This document shows, piece by piece, positions 33,378 to 35,252 of a stretch of 35,252 nucleotides of DNA. Source of the stretch: an uncultured Bacilli bacterium (GTDB lineage: Bacteria; Bacillota_I; Bacilli_A; RF39; UBA660). The translations under genes were made by a program, and so were the position numbers. A model generated the notes under the pieces. The model saw nothing but the letters and a program-made list of their open reading frames with translations, did no database searches and was not told the origin of the DNA. The stretch's first letter is position 1; every line of letters begins with the position of its first letter. The stretch covers positions 1 to 35,252 of the forward strand of contig CAKOLW010000015.1 of the NCBI GenBank assembly GCA_934096405.1, given 5' to 3'.

Positions 33378-33707
33378 ATGATATTATCGACAACACCATC
33401 ATTAGATGGTAAAACAATTAAAGAATATAGAGGAATCGTTTTTGGTGAGGTAATTACTGGAATTGATTTTGTAAAAGATTTTACTGCTAGTATAACTAAT
33501 CTTACTGGTGGTAGAGCAAGTGAATATGAAGAAGAATTAGTTTCATCAAGGGCTGATGCAATTAGTGAAATGATAGAACGTGCTAAAAAAGTTGGAGCTA
33601 ATGCACTTGTAGGAGTAAATGTAGATGTTGAATCTATAACAGTTGGGGAACAAGGTCAAATGATGATAATGGTAGTGGCTACAGGAACTGCTGTAGTTAT
33701 TGAATAA
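33378..33707 (+). CDS. YbjQ/UPF0145 family protein
   Basis: A 109-residue protein matching the YbjQ (PF01906) fold: YRGIVFGEVITGIDFVKDF near the start, a conserved GGR..EYE..L segment (LTGGRASEYEEEL), then AISEMIERAKKVGANALVGV and a final beta region GQMMIMVVATGTAV. It forms ring-like oligomers in relatives and was proposed to bind metals; the role is unproven. It is complete in length. Start: GAGGTGA before the ATG. It lies between two membrane proteins in one operon, so it may work at the membrane. Confidence 0.9.
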   Translation: MILSTTPSLDGKTIKEYRGIVFGEVITGIDFVKDFTASITNLTGGRASEYEEELVSSRADAISEMIERAKKVGANALVGVNVDVESITVGEQGQMMIMVVATGTAVVIE

Positions 33708-33721
33708 ATAAGGAGGATTTA

Positions 33722-34366
33722 ATGAAAAAAAATGGACAATATGTAGGTGTCGATGAAAAATATGTACCACAGGATGAAAAATACGTTGATAATGATTTAA
33801 ATAGTGAGATAAAAAATGATATACATAATATGTATCAAGGTGCTAAAGAATATGTATCAGATAAAGATAATCAAGAAAAAATGAAAAATGTTGGTAGAAA
33901 AGGGTTAAAAGTTGCAAAAGGTTTTGGAATAGGTTATTTAATTTTTGGTGTTATTTTATTTGTTATTGTTATTGCTGTTTTTTGGGTGACATTTAGTCAG
34001 ATTTCTAAATCAAATAGGCAAATGGATGAAATTAAAGATAAAACAAATGATATTATTGATCAGGGATTTGATAATGTAAATGATGCTTTTAATAAAATGA
34101 ATGTTGATGAATTTAATTTTAATTTAGAAACTTATACTGGAACGCAATATGGTTCAAGCGTATCAAGTCTTTTGGACAATGTTATAACAAAAATAAAAAA
34201 GAATACTGACCATTCAATTACTGTTACTTATGGTACAACTACAACTTCTAATACAGATGAAATTATGAATTTAAAAAAACAATTTGATAAAAAACTTCAA
34301 TATGAAATATCATTTGATTATGATTCTAATGGATATATAAATAAAGTTACAATTATGAATTATTAA
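33722..34366 (+). CDS. Hypothetical single-TM protein
   Basis: A 214-residue protein with a charged N-terminal region (about 70 residues; YVDNDLNSEIKND..., YVSDKDNQEKMK), one strong hydrophobic helix (GYLIFGVILFVIVIAVFWV, near residues 78-97), and a C-terminal soluble domain of about 110 residues with a Thr/Ser-rich stretch. No motif is recognised. Its start is supported by AAGGAGG eight bases upstream, and it follows ybjQ by 14 bases. It closes the operon that begins at 32836. Confidence 0.65.
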   Translation: MKKNGQYVGVDEKYVPQDEKYVDNDLNSEIKNDIHNMYQGAKEYVSDKDNQEKMKNVGRKGLKVAKGFGIGYLIFGVILFVIVIAVFWVTFSQISKSNRQMDEIKDKTNDIIDQGFDNVNDAFNKMNVDEFNFNLETYTGTQYGSSVSSLLDNVITKIKKNTDHSITVTYGTTTTSNTDEIMNLKKQFDKKLQYEISFDYDSNGYINKVTIMNY

Positions 34367-34387
34367 TATTTAGAATTAATTATGAGT

Positions 34388-34425
34388 AAAAGAAAGAGTT
34401 GCAAAAACTTTTTCTTTTATAATTT
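34388..34425 (+). terminator. Intrinsic terminator of the ybjQ operon
   Basis: AAAAGAAAGAGTT pairs with AACTTTTTCTTTT (one wobble) around GCAAA, followed by an AT-rich tail. Farther right an 11-base inverted repeat (TTTATAATTTT / AAAATTATAAA) spans about 34416-34462. Otherwise 34426-34574 holds only low-complexity AT sequence. Confidence 0.7.
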
Positions 34426-34574
34426 TAATTATGAAAAATTGAATTTTAAATCAAAATTATAAAATAAAAGTCTTTAAAGCAAAAGCTTATAATTTTTTTT
34501 AAACTTATTAATATATATCAAATGTTTTTTTGTTGTTTTAGGAATATTTTTTTCAATTTTTTCAATTTTCTATA

Positions 34575-35159
34575 TTAATTAACTATTCCTAATGAAATTG
34601 TTAATATTCCTAATACTATATGGCTTAAACATACACCACTTAAATTGTAATCTTTTCTATATAACAAATACCAAATAATTCCTATAATAAATGTTAAAAT
34701 ACAAGTTAAGAGATCTCTATAAATTATATGAACAAAGGAATAACAAATACTAGATAATATAACCCATAGATATTTATATTTAGTTATTCTTTCAAAATAA
34801 CCAAATACACCTCTATATAAAAATTCTTGTATAGGGCAAGAAACAAATGTGTAAAACACATAAAATAGCATAGTTTCATTAGGATTATATTTATTTAAAC
34901 CTAATATACTTGATATTACAATTATTACTACAAATACTAATATTAATGGAACATTTCGTTTTAACGAAACAACATATTCTTTATTAATTCCTAAATCTTC
35001 ATTTTTAATCTTAAATAGTTTTAAAATGATATATATTAGTATTCCTAATATTGTTAAAATATAAAATTTTATGTCGTATAATTTGTTATTAAATAATATT
35101 ATCAAGGGAGTGAATATATAAATTATAATTAATAGCAAAAATAAGATTTTGTTTTTCAT
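34575..35159 (-). CDS. CPBP-family intramembrane protease-like protein (Abi)
   Basis: A 194-residue, highly hydrophobic protein with about six helices. The family motifs are present in reduced form: CPIQEFLYRGVFGYFE takes the place of the EExxxR motif, with the first Glu replaced by Gln; CYSFVHIIYRD keeps the FxxxH motif; and LSHIVLG contains the second His region without the usual Asn. CPBP members process prenylated peptides or act in bacteriocin immunity; with the altered motif this one may be inactive as a protease. It overlaps the end of the preceding minus-strand gene by four bases (ATGA). Confidence 0.75.
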   Translation of the reverse strand: MKNKILFLLLIIIYIFTPLIILFNNKLYDIKFYILTILGILIYIILKLFKIKNEDLGINKEYVVSLKRNVPLILVFVVIIVISSILGLNKYNPNETMLFYVFYTFVSCPIQEFLYRGVFGYFERITKYKYLWVILSSICYSFVHIIYRDLLTCILTFIIGIIWYLLYRKDYNLSGVCLSHIVLGILTISLGIVN

Positions 35160-35252
35160 TGTTTGCCTCTTAAAAAAGTATTATTTTTATGTAAAGTATT
35201 AATTAATTCATTAACATTAGAATATTTTTCACTATCAAACTCATAACTTTTT
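35156..35252 (-). CDS. C-terminal end of an unidentified protein (partial)
   Basis: On the minus strand about 31 codons are open from the window edge to TGA at 35156-35158, whose TGA overlaps the ATG of the CPBP gene (ATGA), so the two are translationally coupled. The visible tail (KSYEFDSEKYSNVNE...) is polar and identifies no family. Confidence 0.5.
   Translation of the reverse strand, partial: KSYEFDSEKYSNVNELINTLHKNNTFLRGKQ

Noticed and set aside
34426..34574. Inverted and direct T/A-rich repeats after the ybjQ operon
   Set aside because: Low-complexity sequence forms such pairings by chance; no promoter, ORF or conserved motif found.
1..35252. tRNA genes, CRISPR arrays, insertion sequences or phage attachment sites
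   Set aside because: None was found by eye: no T-loop GTTCGA-type motif in a cloverleaf context, no regularly spaced repeats, no transposase or integrase frame.

Overview
The window is very AT-rich DNA with dense, mostly minus-strand genes, strong AGGAGG-type ribosome binding sites and TTGACA/TATAAT-type promoters. A T-box controls valS, and TGA is a true stop (for example rel ends in TGA inside the ATGA overlap with proS). This fits a low-GC Firmicute, probably an uncultured gut Bacilli/Mollicutes-relative using the standard code rather than a code-4 Mycoplasma. This placement is an inference from composition and gene style.

Layout. (1) 1-3.9 kb: the tail of a plus-strand gene, then a minus-strand operon rel - proS - hypothetical membrane protein. 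The operon has its own promoter, a 37-codon leader ORF and a terminator hairpin just before rel. The Rel protein is short, has an intact HD hydrolase, and has a Gln where the synthetase's catalytic Glu should be; ProRS lacks the editing insertion. (2) 4.1-9.15 kb: an accessory island of two divergent operons sharing a 117-bp promoter region. On minus are an aldo/keto reductase, a HAD phosphatase and a TrpD-like phosphoribosyltransferase; on plus are a PF14907-type nucleotidyltransferase and an HPr-kinase-like protein, a pair known from peptide (RiPP/lasso) tailoring clusters. (3) 9.16-19.6 kb: an aminoacyl-tRNA synthetase block on minus: trpS, a Cof-type HAD, a class Ic synthetase-like paralogue, a GNAT, valS with a Val T-box, then two MetRS genes of different type in tandem. 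Between valS and metG (16.0-16.3 kb) is a compact structured locus that looks like a type I toxin-antitoxin module: a GC-rich plus-strand 5' leader hiding the ribosome site of a small single-TM peptide ORF, and a convergent antisense RNA with its own strong promoter and terminator.

(4) 19.6-24.5 kb: an ASCH protein, a decayed histidine kinase, an AMP-forming acyl-CoA synthetase-like enzyme, a small hypothetical, and a plus-strand XRE-ImmA/PIN toxin-antitoxin-like pair. (5) 24.4-28.9 kb: a marR - MacB-like ABC exporter - CmpB operon with a perfect operator at its start site, then a frameshifted pectate-lyase-like adhesin remnant. (6) 28.9-35.2 kb: a membrane-anchored XRE regulator, a sugar-phosphate nucleotidyltransferase, a hypothetical two-TM protein, a tandem-HTH regulator divergent from a three-gene envelope-type operon (coiled-coil TM protein, YbjQ, single-TM protein), a CPBP-family membrane protein and the end of one more minus-strand gene.

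How they fit together: housekeeping translation genes (proS, trpS, valS, two metS) and the alarmone enzyme form the backbone. The accessory modules (4-9 kb island, 16 kb type I TA candidate, XRE-ImmA/PIN, MarR exporter, broken adhesin) sit between them. All functional calls rest on reading motifs by eye; no database search was possible.
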